Assembly (NCBI GenBank): GCA_963728145.1
Contig: CAVSJA010000009.1
Location: 1 to 64,000 of the forward strand
Direction: 5' to 3'
Origin: CAVSJA01 sp963728145
GTDB taxonomy: Bacteria > Bacteroidota > Bacteroidia > Chitinophagales > Chitinophagaceae
DNA: 64,000 nucleotides
Shown here: piece after piece, positions 15,919-24,801 of the stretch
How the letters are laid out: each line of letters begins with the position of its first letter
How positions within the stretch are numbered: position 1 is the first letter of the stretch
Position numbers and translations under genes: made by a program
Notes under the pieces: model-generated
Told to the model about the DNA's origin: nothing
Seen by the model: only the letters and a program-made list of their open reading frames with translations
Databases searched by the model: none

Positions 15919-17742
15919 ATGCTTTCTATAAAGAAACTGTGGGTAACCCTTAGTTGTAGCCTGGCAATCGCTTTTAGTATGCAGTCAATGGCACAAAACG
16001 TCGGCATTGGCACTCCCACTCCACTTTCTCGTTTACACGTAACCGATGGTAGTGTCGTATTTTCTCTCCCGGGATTTGCTTCCTCTCCCGGTAATATTCC
16101 CATCACCGGAACTGGACGAAGAATGATGTGGTACGCAGACAAAGCAGCTTTCCGATCGGGTTATGTGAATTCAACATTTTGGGACGATGATTCTATCGGT
16201 GCTTATTCGATTGCTGTCGGCTTCGATGTAAAGGCCAGGGGTGTCAGTTCTGTAGCTATGGGAAATAACAGCTTTGCATTGGCCAATTATTCCACAGCAT
16301 TTGGCATAAACACAATTGCATCGGGTGAATATTCTACAGCTATGGGTGCTTTCTCGCAGGCTTCAGGACTTGCATCTACTGCATTTGGCCTTTCCTTTGC
16401 TAAGGGTCAGCAGTCAAGTTCTTTTGGCGACAATACAATTGCTAAAGGATATGCTTCCACTGTCATTGGTATGTTTAATGACTCAATACTTACTGCCGAT
16501 CAATCTTCTTACACTCCAAACACTCCTTTATTCATAATTGGTAATGGCAATTTCTCGGTACGTTCAAATGCCATGACTGTTCTTAAAAGTGGTAACACTG
16601 GCATCGGCACTTCTTCGCCGATGGCAAGGCTTCATGTAGTTGATAGTTCTGTTGTATTTTCTGGTGCCGGCGGAGCTTTGTTTAGCGCAGGCGATCCACC
16701 GGTCAACGGTGAGGGAAGGAGAATGATGTGGTATGCAGATAAAGCCGCATTTCGTGTTGGTTTTGCGAGCGGAAATGAATGGAGCAAAGCCAACATTGGA
16801 AACTATTCTTTTGCATCCGGATTTGGCTCAATAGCGAAAGGACTGGCTGCGACAGCAATGGGACTGGGGTCAGATGCTTCCGGAGACTACTCGACAGCTA
16901 TCGGAACTATTGTACTTGCTTCGGGTTTTAGCTCCACAGCAATGGGATCTAATACAACTGCTTCGAATAATTATTCCACAGCTTTGGGGGATCGAACAAA
17001 TGCTTCGGGTCAGGGTTCTGTCGCAATGGGAGTGCTTACGGTAGCTAAATCCTATGGAACTGTAAGCCTGGGTGTCTTCAATGATGATACAGACATTCCG
17101 GGTGTTCTTGGGAGTACAGACAGGATTTTCCAGGTTGGAAATGGCCATCCTGGCTCTTCGCGATCAAACGCGCTGACTATCTTATTCAATGGGAATACGG
17201 GTGTTGGTATAGTCGACCCGGCTTTTAGATTGGATGTGGGCGGCCGCGTGCGGCTTCGCTCTGCTGGCGGAGAAAGCGCAGGCACGTGGCTGAATAGCCT
17301 CAGTAATACCAGCAGCAATGCATTCATCGGCATGAGACAAGATTTCGAAGTTGGCTTTTACGGACAAACCGGTTCGAGTCCCAGTTGGCGTTTTTTTGTA
17401 AATACAACGGATGGCAATGCGTGGCTGCAAGGCACGCTTGCACAAAACAGCGATGCCACACTCAAAAAAAATATCAGACCACTGGAGAATACTTTAAGTA
17501 ACCTTCATCAATTAAATGGTTATGCGTACAACTGGAAAGACAACTCAAACCCCGATGAACAAATAGGCCTGCTCGCACAGGAACTTCAAAAAGTATATCC
17601 TCAATTGGTGAAAGAACACGATGGTAAGTTAAGTGTGAACTACAGTGGTATGGTTCCAGTGTTGTTACAAGCCATAAAAGAACAACAAGCTGAAATCGAC
17701 GAATTAAAAAAATTAGTACAGCAGCTGTTGAATAAACAATAA
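15919..17742 (+). CDS. Secreted head-repeat surface protein with C-terminal peptidase-S74 intramolecular chaperone
   Basis: From the ATG at 15919 the 607-residue product has a signal peptide (LSCSLAIAFSMQSMAQ). Two similar blocks follow, each opening with a NVGIGT or NTGIGT motif and RLHVxDxSVVF and containing YadA-head-like repeats (for example ANYSTAFGINTIASGEYSTAMG and ASGFSSTAMGSNTTASNNYS in parts). The C-terminal 100 residues (SDATLKKNIRPLENTLSNLH, then EQIGLLAQELQKVYPQLV and a final coiled coil) are a peptidase_S74 chaperone of the phage tail-spike type. That domain trimerises and usually cleaves itself off. The protein is probably a trimeric fibrous surface protein. A TTG at 15892 is an alternative start. 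Confidence 0.85.
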   Translation: MLSIKKLWVTLSCSLAIAFSMQSMAQNVGIGTPTPLSRLHVTDGSVVFSLPGFASSPGNIPITGTGRRMMWYADKAAFRSGYVNSTFWDDDSIGAYSIAVGFDVKARGVSSVAMGNNSFALANYSTAFGINTIASGEYSTAMGAFSQASGLASTAFGLSFAKGQQSSSFGDNTIAKGYASTVIGMFNDSILTADQSSYTPNTPLFIIGNGNFSVRSNAMTVLKSGNTGIGTSSPMARLHVVDSSVVFSGAGGALFSAGDPPVNGEGRRMMWYADKAAFRVGFASGNEWSKANIGNYSFASGFGSIAKGLAATAMGLGSDASGDYSTAIGTIVLASGFSSTAMGSNTTASNNYSTALGDRTNASGQGSVAMGVLTVAKSYGTVSLGVFNDDTDIPGVLGSTDRIFQVGNGHPGSSRSNALTILFNGNTGVGIVDPAFRLDVGGRVRLRSAGGESAGTWLNSLSNTSSNAFIGMRQDFEVGFYGQTGSSPSWRFFVNTTDGNAWLQGTLAQNSDATLKKNIRPLENTLSNLHQLNGYAYNWKDNSNPDEQIGLLAQELQKVYPQLVKEHDGKLSVNYSGMVPVLLQAIKEQQAEIDELKKLVQQLLNKQ

Positions 17743-17855
17743 CTATCTAAACCTTATGTGCAGGGGATTGCTGAACAATAACAACGCCGCAATCATTCCC
17801 AATCTGAAAAAGATTTTCACCCGCGGTAATATATGATGTATCGTTAATCCACCGA

Positions 17856-19220
17856 TTACTCTTCAATGAGTCTTAATGTAATAATTACCCCTGAACGCCG
17901 ATCGTTTCTCATGGATCCCCTTGTCAGCTCGTTTAATGTAATTTTTTGTTCCAGTTCATTATTGGCTTCAAATTCAATCAAAGGAGGCAACATAACTCCA
18001 CCTATCGGCGGGTTTGGTTGCCGGGCTGCACATGCATGCTGAATTTTTGGTAATGGAGAATAACCATGGTTAAGCATAATTCTCACCTTGCGAAAAGGAA
18101 CGGAAGGCATGCTGGCAGGGGTTATATCTATTCGATTCGCTCCAATTGCATTGATCGGGCCCGGAAGTGGCCTATTCGTCCATATCGCAGTACAGGGGCA
18201 GGAGTTGAGCCTGAGTTGCAAATTATGATTAGTAATTTCTTTAAGCATCGATCTCGTCCCCTCCAACAACAATGTAAATTCACACTGATCCTCTAACCGC
18301 ATTGTACAGATGCCATCCTCGCTGTTATCAACCCACATTGTCAATGTTATTCTGTAAGCTTTGTCGTAGATTAACAAATGACTTACAAGAGACGGATTTC
18401 TGAATGTTTGCCTGTTAAAAGTAAACTCCATTCCATTCAACTTTGCGGCAACAGCAACTGGATTGTCCTCAGGCATACTCACCGGTGCAGTGTATTTCGC
18501 AAATCTAAAGTTTGTTGGTATCGGTGAGATCCGGCCAACATCTATGTTTCCATAATCAATACCGTTTACCGACCACTGAGGATTAGGTATTGTTGGTGGT
18601 AAAGCAATATCATTCTCAAGGTCACTGATAACAAAATGGATTTCCATCTGAATGCTCTTTTCCACTTTAACCCTGGCATGTTCAGGTTTTAATACGATCT
18701 TATCAAAGGAAGTATAACTACTGAAATGGTTGATTTGCGTGGTAATTGTTTTTGCAGCCGTATCTAATTTTACTTCGGGCAATGCCTGCCATTTTCCCTT
18801 CTCATCCTGCCAGGCCATGCCTTTGAACTCGGGCAAGGTGCCGCTGAGTTCATTTTCCGAATAATGATAAATCAGCGTAACAGGCTTTTGAAACTCGAGT
18901 CCGGACGGTTCAAATTGGTAAGCCTTTCCCCTACCGTTCGCTGCATGATTAGTGACAGGCTGAATCTTTATGTTTCTCTTTTTTGAAAGGGCACCGGAGG
19001 GAAATATCAATTCCATCTTACTGTCATCTGAAAAAATTTTTCCTCCAGCCTTATCAATTTCCTGGGATGTTTCATTACCATTCGGTTTACCTATCGCTGT
19101 AACACTATCTAACCGAAGTTTCTTTACTGCTATATCATTTGATTGTGCAGTTACAAAAAGCAGCATGTAAGGGGAGAACAAACAAAATGCGGCAATCCCA
19201 ATGAATATTATCTTTTTCAC
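17856..19220 (-). CDS. Secreted protein with ZU5-like domain
   Basis: The 454-residue protein has a signal peptide (MKKIIFIGIAAFCLFSPYML, then LFVTAQ). Residues about 55-175 (AGGKIFSDDSKMELIFPSGA, then LSKKRNIKIQPVT and FEPSGLEFQKPVTLIYHYSE) match ZU5-like modules in bacterial secreted proteins: a GGxx...PxGAL core, then the 'xPxGLxFxxPxxL' strand. The rest is a beta-rich region without a domain I recognise. Such proteins are extracytoplasmic structural or adhesion proteins. Monocistronic, convergent with the S74 surface protein gene. Confidence 0.6.
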   Translation of the reverse strand: MKKIIFIGIAAFCLFSPYMLLFVTAQSNDIAVKKLRLDSVTAIGKPNGNETSQEIDKAGGKIFSDDSKMELIFPSGALSKKRNIKIQPVTNHAANGRGKAYQFEPSGLEFQKPVTLIYHYSENELSGTLPEFKGMAWQDEKGKWQALPEVKLDTAAKTITTQINHFSSYTSFDKIVLKPEHARVKVEKSIQMEIHFVISDLENDIALPPTIPNPQWSVNGIDYGNIDVGRISPIPTNFRFAKYTAPVSMPEDNPVAVAAKLNGMEFTFNRQTFRNPSLVSHLLIYDKAYRITLTMWVDNSEDGICTMRLEDQCEFTLLLEGTRSMLKEITNHNLQLRLNSCPCTAIWTNRPLPGPINAIGANRIDITPASMPSVPFRKVRIMLNHGYSPLPKIQHACAARQPNPPIGGVMLPPLIEFEANNELEQKITLNELTRGSMRNDRRSGVIITLRLIEE

Positions 19221-19302
19221 TGCCTGAAAATTTTTGAAAACTTAAGGCGATTGGCGAGCGGAAAAAATAGAACGAAAGTTAGTAGACTCCCCTTTTGCGC
19301 CG

Positions 19303-19434
19303 ACTTACCCCTGCTGCAAAGGTTGACAAGGTTGACGGAGTTGAAAGGGTTGACAAGCTTGAAACACCGTTTTCCATCCTTGTTAACCTCGTCAACCTTA
19401 TCAACCTTGTCAACCTTTTGCAGCAGGGGTGAGT
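19303..19434. repeat. Long hairpin built of GGTTGACAA 9-mers
   Basis: ACTTACCCCTGCTGCAAAGG plus TTGACAAGGTTGAC on the left is complementary, with few mismatches, to GTCAACCTTGTCAACCTTTT plus GCAGCAGGGGTGAGT on the right. The whole thing folds into a stem of about 35 bp with a loop of about 55 bases that itself contains more 9-mers. Confidence 0.8.
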
Positions 19435-19518
19435 CAATGCGGAGTGAGGCTGTTACAAATCTTCATTCCCTGCGTCTAATACTCTAAAGCAACCTATCCG
19501 TACACCTAAAACTTCCAT

Positions 19519-20412
19519 ATGATAAGGTCAATTCAAATCATAGCATTTTTACTACTTACCGGTATATTCATTGCCTGCGAGTCAGAACATGAAGTCGTGC
19601 CGCCCGAAAACACCGAATTCAGTCAGCCAATAAAAGTCAATATGATCGGATATACCGGTCATATCATGGAGCCATGTATTTCAAGGGATGGCAATACTCT
19701 ATTGTTTAATAACCTCAATGAGCCAACCGAAAATACAAACCTGCATTGGTCAACAAGAATAAATGATTCCAGCTTTCAATACAATGGTGAACTAACAGGA
19801 GTAAACACAGCTTACCTTGAAGGCGTGCCCGCACTCGACATTGCCGGAAAATTTTATTTCGTGTCGACAAAGAATTATTTAGATAGTTTGTCTACCATAT
19901 TTCAGTCAGACTATGCAAATGGAATTGTTTCGAACATTCAATTGGTGAAGGGTATTTCCAAATTGAAACCGGGATGGGTGAATTTTGATGTTGATATTAG
20001 TGTGGATGGAAACAGCTTGTATTTTGTAGATGGTGAAATTCCACAATCGGTACCAACATCTGCGGATCTCGTAATTGCAAGAAAAATGACTAGTGGATTT
20101 GAACGAATGCCGAACAGCAATGAGTTATTAAAGAATATCAACACGAATGCATTGGAATATGCCGCATGTATTTCTAATGATCAGCTTGAATTGTTTTTTA
20201 CAAGGGTGAAATTGCCAATTACGGCTTCATCGTTAACTGAGATCTATGTATCAAAGCGAGTGACTACGAATGAGCCCTTTGGTCCTCCATCAAAGATCGC
20301 AAGCATAACAGGTTTCGCGGAAGCAGCCACGTTGACGCCGGATAATAAGAAGTTGTATTATCATAAGAAGGACAATGGCAGGTTTGCGCTTTATATGGTG
20401 AAAAGGAATTAG
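19519..20412 (+). CDS. Lipoprotein with PD40/WD40-like propeller repeats
   Basis: A 297-residue protein with a lipobox (LLLTGIFIAC, Cys20), so lipid-anchored. Three or more segments of PD40 type are visible: EPCISRDGNTLLFNNLNE, NFDVDISVDGNSLYFVDGE, and a last one ATLTPDNKKLYYHKKDNG. These are blades of a TolB-like beta propeller, of the WD40-like PD40 kind common in Bacteroidota outer-membrane lipoproteins. No enzymatic motif; a binding role is likely. It is followed directly by the 278-bp repeat array. Confidence 0.75.
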   Translation: MIRSIQIIAFLLLTGIFIACESEHEVVPPENTEFSQPIKVNMIGYTGHIMEPCISRDGNTLLFNNLNEPTENTNLHWSTRINDSSFQYNGELTGVNTAYLEGVPALDIAGKFYFVSTKNYLDSLSTIFQSDYANGIVSNIQLVKGISKLKPGWVNFDVDISVDGNSLYFVDGEIPQSVPTSADLVIARKMTSGFERMPNSNELLKNINTNALEYAACISNDQLELFFTRVKLPITASSLTEIYVSKRVTTNEPFGPPSKIASITGFAEAATLTPDNKKLYYHKKDNGRFALYMVKRN

Positions 20413-20424
20413 GATTCTAAGGTT

Positions 20425-22761
20425 CGCGCAGAGTCTCCCGCAACACGTGGAGGTTCCCGCAGAGTCTCTCGCAGCAGGAATTCCAAATTTCAGGACTCTT
20501 ACGCGAGGACTCTGCGTTTGCCCGCAGGGAAGAGAGATCGTGACATCGAAAGATTGTATACTTGAACGCTAGGTTGGATAAATGAAAATTAAACTAAGTG
20601 CATATCTATTGTCCCATGCGGTACAGGCGCAGAGTCCCCCCGTAAGTTGCATCTAATTCGAAGTGCGTGTTGGGGGAGACTCTGCGGGAACTCCCGACAG
20701 GTTTCCGCAGAGTCACTCGCAGCACGTGGAGGTTCCCGCAGAGTCTCTCGCAGCACGTGGAGGTTCCCGCAGAGTCTCTCGCAGCAGGCATTCCAAATTT
20801 CAGGACTCTTACGCGAGGACTCTGCGTTGCCCGTAGGGCGGATAGTTCGTGACATTGAATGATTGGATACTTGAACGCCAGGTTGGATAAATGAAAATTA
20901 AACTAAGTGCATATCTATTGTCCCATGCGGTACAGACGCAGAGTCCCCCCGTAAGTTGCATCTAATTCGGAGTGCGTGCTGGGGGAGACTCTGCGGGAAC
21001 TCCCGACAGGTTTCCGCAGAGTCACTCGCAGCGCGTGGAGGTTCCCGCAGAGTCTCTCGCAGCAGGCATTCCAAATTTCAGGACTCTTACGCGAGGACTC
21101 TGCGTTGCCCGTAGGGCGGATAGTTCGTGACATCGAATGATTGGATACTTGAACGCCAGGTTGGATAAATGAAAATTAAACTAAGTGCATATCTATTGTC
21201 CCATGCGGTACAGGCGCAGAGTCCCCCCGTAAGTTGCATCTAATTCGGAGTGCGTGTTGGGGGAGACTCTGCGGGAACTCCCGACAGGTTTCCGCAGAGT
21301 CACTCGCAACGCGTGGAGGTTCCCGCAGAGTCTCTCGCAGCACGTGGAGGTTCCCGCAGAGTCTCTCGCAGCAGGCATTCCAAATTTCAGGACTCTTACG
21401 CGAGGACTCTGCGTTGCCCGTAGGGCGGATAGTTCGTGACATTGAATGATTGTATGCTTGAACGCCAGGTTGGATAAATGAAAATTAAGCTAAGTACATA
21501 TCCATTGTCCCATGCGGGACAGACGCAGAGTCCCCCCGTAAGTTGCATCTAATTCGGAGTGCGTGTTGGGGGAGACTCTGCGGGAACTCCCGACAGGTTT
21601 CCGCAGAGTCACTCGCAGCACGTGGAGGTTCCCGCAGAGTCTCTCGCAGCAGGCATTCCAAATTTCAGGACTCTTACGCGAGGACTCTGCGTTGCCCGTA
21701 GGGCGGATAGTTCGTGACATTGAATGATCGGATGCCTGAATGCTTAGTTGGTTAAATGAAAATTGAAGTAAGTGCATGTCAATTGTCCCATGTGGGACAG
21801 GCGCAGAGTCCCCCCGTAAGTTGCATCTAATTCGGAGTGCGTGTTGGGGGAGACTCTGCGGGAACTCCCGACAGGTTTCCGCAGAGTCACTCGCAGCACG
21901 TGGAGGTTCCCGCAGAGTCTCTCGCAGCAGGCATTCCAAATTTCAGGACTCTTACGCGAGGACTCTGCGATGCCCGTAGGGCGGATAGTTCGTGACATCG
22001 AATGATTGGATACTTGAACGCCAGGTTGGATAAATGAAAATTAAACTAAGTGCATATCTATTGTCAGATAGTTCGTGACATTGAATGATCGGATGCCTGA
22101 ATGCTTAGTTGGTTAAATGAAAATTGAAGTAAGTGCATGTCAATTGTCCCATGTGGGACAGGCGCAGAGTCCCCCCGTAAGTTGCATCTAATTCGGAGTG
22201 CGTGTTGGGGGAGACTCTGCGGGAACTCCCGACAGGTTTCCGCAGAGTCACTCGCAGCACGTGGAGGTTCCCGCAGAGTCTCTCGCAGCAGGCATTCCAA
22301 ATTTCAGGACTCTTACGCGAGGACTCTGCGATGCCCGTAGGGCGGATAGTTCGTGACATTGAATGATTGGATACTTGAACGCCAGGTTGGATAAATGAAA
22401 ATTAAACTAAGTGCATATCTATTGTCCCATGCGGTACAGGCGCAGAGTCCCCCCGTAAGTTGCATCTAATTCGAAGTGCGTGTTGGGGGAGACTCTGCGG
22501 GAACTCCCGACAGGTTTCCGCAGAGTCACTCGCAGCACGTGGAGGTTCCCGCAGAGTCTCTCGCAGCAGGCATTCCAAATTTCAGGACTCTTACGCGAGG
22601 ACTCTGCGTTGCCCGTAGGGCGGATAGTTCGTGACATTGAATGATCGGATGCCTGAATGCTTAGTTGGTTAAATGAAAATTGAAGTAAGTGCATGTCAAT
22701 TGTCCCATGTGGGACAGACGCAGAGTCCCCCCGTAAGTTGCATCTAATTCGAAGTGCGTGC
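20425..22761. repeat. Tandem array of 278-bp units made of family B palindromes
   Basis: About eight units. The landmark GATAGTTCGTGACAT occurs at 20841, 21119, 21428, 21706, 21984, 22067, 22345 and 22623: spacing is 278 except 309 (one extra 31-bp CACGTGGAGGTTCCCGCAGA-type subrepeat) and 83 (internal deletion). Each unit holds two palindromes: CGCAGAGTCCCCCCGTAAG...GGGGGAGACTCTGCG, and CGCAGAGTCTCTCGCAGCAG...TTACGCGAGGACTCTGCG. The last unit runs into the 3' end of the tetR gene. Long open frames occur here on both strands only because the palindromes lack stops; I call no genes in it. Confidence 0.95.
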
Positions 22762-23412
22762 TTAGGTCCCCGCTTTCGCGAGGATGACGGACTCTGCGAG
22801 AACCTCTATACGAAATGCCTCCATCTCTTTCTTTGCTTTCGGTGATGCATAGGGCATAAATAAATTAGTAACCATGACCAGGTTTTGATTCACCTGTTGT
22901 TCTTTACTGAGATGCTGCCCAAACACAGCCGCTTCTGATATCCAATACCGGCTGATGATCGCAAGCGCAGAGACAAGGAAATTCAATTCCTCTTCGTTTC
23001 CTACTTTAATATAGCCAGCTTTCACCAATGTATGAATGTTCGAAGACAGCGTAGCCTGGCGCTTTGTTTGTGTTTTTTTAAAAGAAGCAAGGACTTGCTT
23101 GTTTTGCGTCATGATATGAACAAAGCTTCGAAGCAGGCAGCGGAACTTGTAATGGTTGTCAAAAACTTTCTGAAGCATAACCAGGAAATCCGTCATGCTA
23201 ATGTCCTTATCGTCAATAATGATTTCCGAGTTTTTGAGGCTTAGTTCTTGTGAAAGCTGGAACACAAGGTCATCCTTGGTCGGAAAATAATAGGTGATAT
23301 TGCTAACCCGCATATCCAATACAGCGGCTAATTCACGCAATCCAACGTACTCAATTCCCCGTTCATTAAACATTTCTAACGCTCTATCCAGTATTTTCTC
23401 CCGTGTATTCAT
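22762..23412 (-). CDS. TetR/AcrR family transcriptional regulator
   Basis: Starting at ATG 23410-23412 (a TTG five codons earlier is less likely), this 216-residue protein has the TetR N-terminal helix-turn-helix: REKILDRALEMFNERGIEYV, then LRELAAVLDMRVSNITYYFP and TKDDL. The C-terminal ligand domain is generic. It faces the cupin/DUF1772 pair, transcribed the other way, and is the likely regulator of those genes. Its last 15 codons (about 22762-22805) are made from repeat DNA: the end EVLAESVILAKAGT is encoded by a family B arm plus a GTCCCCGCTTTCGCGAGGAT hairpin, so the native C-terminus has been replaced. Confidence 0.85.
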   Translation of the reverse strand: MNTREKILDRALEMFNERGIEYVGLRELAAVLDMRVSNITYYFPTKDDLVFQLSQELSLKNSEIIIDDKDISMTDFLVMLQKVFDNHYKFRCLLRSFVHIMTQNKQVLASFKKTQTKRQATLSSNIHTLVKAGYIKVGNEEELNFLVSALAIISRYWISEAAVFGQHLSKEQQVNQNLVMVTNLFMPYASPKAKKEMEAFRIEVLAESVILAKAGT

Positions 23413-23449
23413 CTTGCAATTGGACAATGTCCAAATCTAAGATACTTTT

Positions 23450-24019
23450 ATGAAAATAATGACAATGAAATATCAATTTCCTCATACGATTCAAAATCCC
23501 AACGGCGAGAAAATCACATTCCTGCGATTGTTGAAAGAGACAGGTGGCGATAAGTTGCTCGTAGAAAATTTTGTGAATCCAGCTGGCGGTCCTCCGATGC
23601 ATACGCATTATTTGCAGGAAGAAGTGCTGACTGTTGTAAGAGGGCATATCGGCTATCAGATCCTGGGCCGCGAACCGCAATTTGCCAAAAACGGTGAAAC
23701 CGTGATTTTCCCTCGTGGTGTAGCGCATAAATTCTGGAATGCAGGCAACGATGAATTGCACTGTACCGGCTACGTGAAGCCCGCCAATACACTTGTATTT
23801 TTTCTGAGTTCCATCTATGCAGCGCAGAATAAATCAGGTTCAGAAAGACCCGAAGCATTTGACGCCGCCTACTTGCTCACTCGTTATGCTTCAGAATACG
23901 AGATGAATGATATGCCCTGGCTTGTTAGGAAGGTAATTGTACCTATCACCTATTTTATCGGTAAACTATTTGGAAAGTATAAGCACTTCAAAAATGCTCC
24001 TGCTCCCATCAAACCCTAA
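23450..24019 (+). CDS. Cupin-domain protein
   Basis: A 189-residue protein with a single cupin beta-barrel: motif 1 around GGPPMHTHYLQEEVLTVVRG (HxH...E metal ligands) and motif 2 around IFPRGVAHKFWNAG (His). A C-terminal helical extension (WLVRKVIVPITYFIGKLFGK) is amphipathic or membrane-associated. The metal-binding pattern is intact; the substrate is unknown. It is divergent from tetR and 26 bases upstream of the DUF1772 gene, with which it likely forms an operon. Confidence 0.8.
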   Translation: MKIMTMKYQFPHTIQNPNGEKITFLRLLKETGGDKLLVENFVNPAGGPPMHTHYLQEEVLTVVRGHIGYQILGREPQFAKNGETVIFPRGVAHKFWNAGNDELHCTGYVKPANTLVFFLSSIYAAQNKSGSERPEAFDAAYLLTRYASEYEMNDMPWLVRKVIVPITYFIGKLFGKYKHFKNAPAPIKP

Positions 24020-24045
24020 TCAATAAAAATTCAAATTATTAAAAG

Positions 24046-24525
24046 ATGAAAAAGGATTTACTGTATGCAATAAGCTGTCTCGCGTTTATTATCGTCATTG
24101 GCGGGGCTGTATATGAACACATCAACATGGTGCCTACCTGGTCGGCTGCTCCTCCTGTTTCACTGAGTATGTTCCAGGGAGAATATGGACTGAAAGGAGA
24201 GTTATTCTGGATGATCATTCACCCGGTCAATCTTCTGCTGTTTATCAGTTGTTTGATCTTTCATTGGAGATCCGAACGCAGAAAGAATTTGCTGATCGTA
24301 ATTGGTACTTACGTTTTAATATTGGGGATCACCTCCGTCTATTTTGTACCTGAGTTGATGAGCATTCTTAAAACACCCTTCGAAACTTCAAATGATGCAG
24401 ATCTTACCCGTCGCGCATCTTTATGGGAATCATTGAGCCTTGTTCGGTTGGGTGTGCTTGTTGTATTGTCGATGATATTGCTGATGGGTTTAACGAAAAG
24501 CCGGATCCGTGCGGTTGCTGAGTAA
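24046..24525 (+). CDS. DUF1772-like four-TM membrane protein
   Basis: The 159-residue product has four hydrophobic segments: LLYAISCLAFIIVIGGAVYE, MIIHPVNLLLFISCLIF, LLIVIGTYVLILGITSVYFV and LGVLVVLSMILLMGL. It carries the GGAVYEHINMVPTW start typical of the DUF1772/anthrone-oxygenase-like group. Some members catalyse oxidative steps or assist them; no function can be fixed here. Second gene of the cupin operon, probably under the TetR regulator. Confidence 0.6.
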   Translation: MKKDLLYAISCLAFIIVIGGAVYEHINMVPTWSAAPPVSLSMFQGEYGLKGELFWMIIHPVNLLLFISCLIFHWRSERRKNLLIVIGTYVLILGITSVYFVPELMSILKTPFETSNDADLTRRASLWESLSLVRLGVLVVLSMILLMGLTKSRIRAVAE

Positions 24526-24529
24526 GGTT

Positions 24530-24795
24530 CTCGCAGAGTCTCCATTTTGGTCGCCGCAGAGTCTCCCCCAACACGCTCTTCAAATTTCAGGAAACTTACG
24601 GGGGGACTCTGCGCCTGCCCGCAGGGCGGAAGAGCATGGTTTCAACTACACAGCAACCTTGTAATGTTTAAAACTATTTGCAGTTTATCTCATTGCATAT
24701 GTTGCGTACAACTCCTCGCTAATCGCGAAGACGCAGAGTCCCCCCGTAAGATGCGTTTAATTCGGAGTGCCTGCTGGGGGAGACTCTGCGGGGAC
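24530..24795. repeat. Family B palindromes (two units)
   Basis: Arms CGCAGAGTCTCC (24532) and CGCAGAGTCTCCCCC (24555) to GGGGGACTCTGCG (24600-24612), then CGCAGAGTCCCCCCG (24731) to GGGGGAGACTCTGCGG (24776-24791). This fills the gap between the DUF1772 gene and the convergent serine hydrolase gene. Confidence 0.85.
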
Positions 24796-24801
24796 CCTAA
24801 T

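Noticed and set aside
20589..22694. Series of 60-149-codon open frames on both strands (for example 21490-21939 minus)
   Set aside because: They exist only because the palindromic units lack stops in several frames; they are Arg/Ser/Glu-rich translations of repeat DNA, and appear on both strands at once.
20425..22761. Possible CRISPR array
   Set aside because: The repeating unit is 278 bp and the sequence between landmarks is itself conserved, with no variable spacers and no cas genes.
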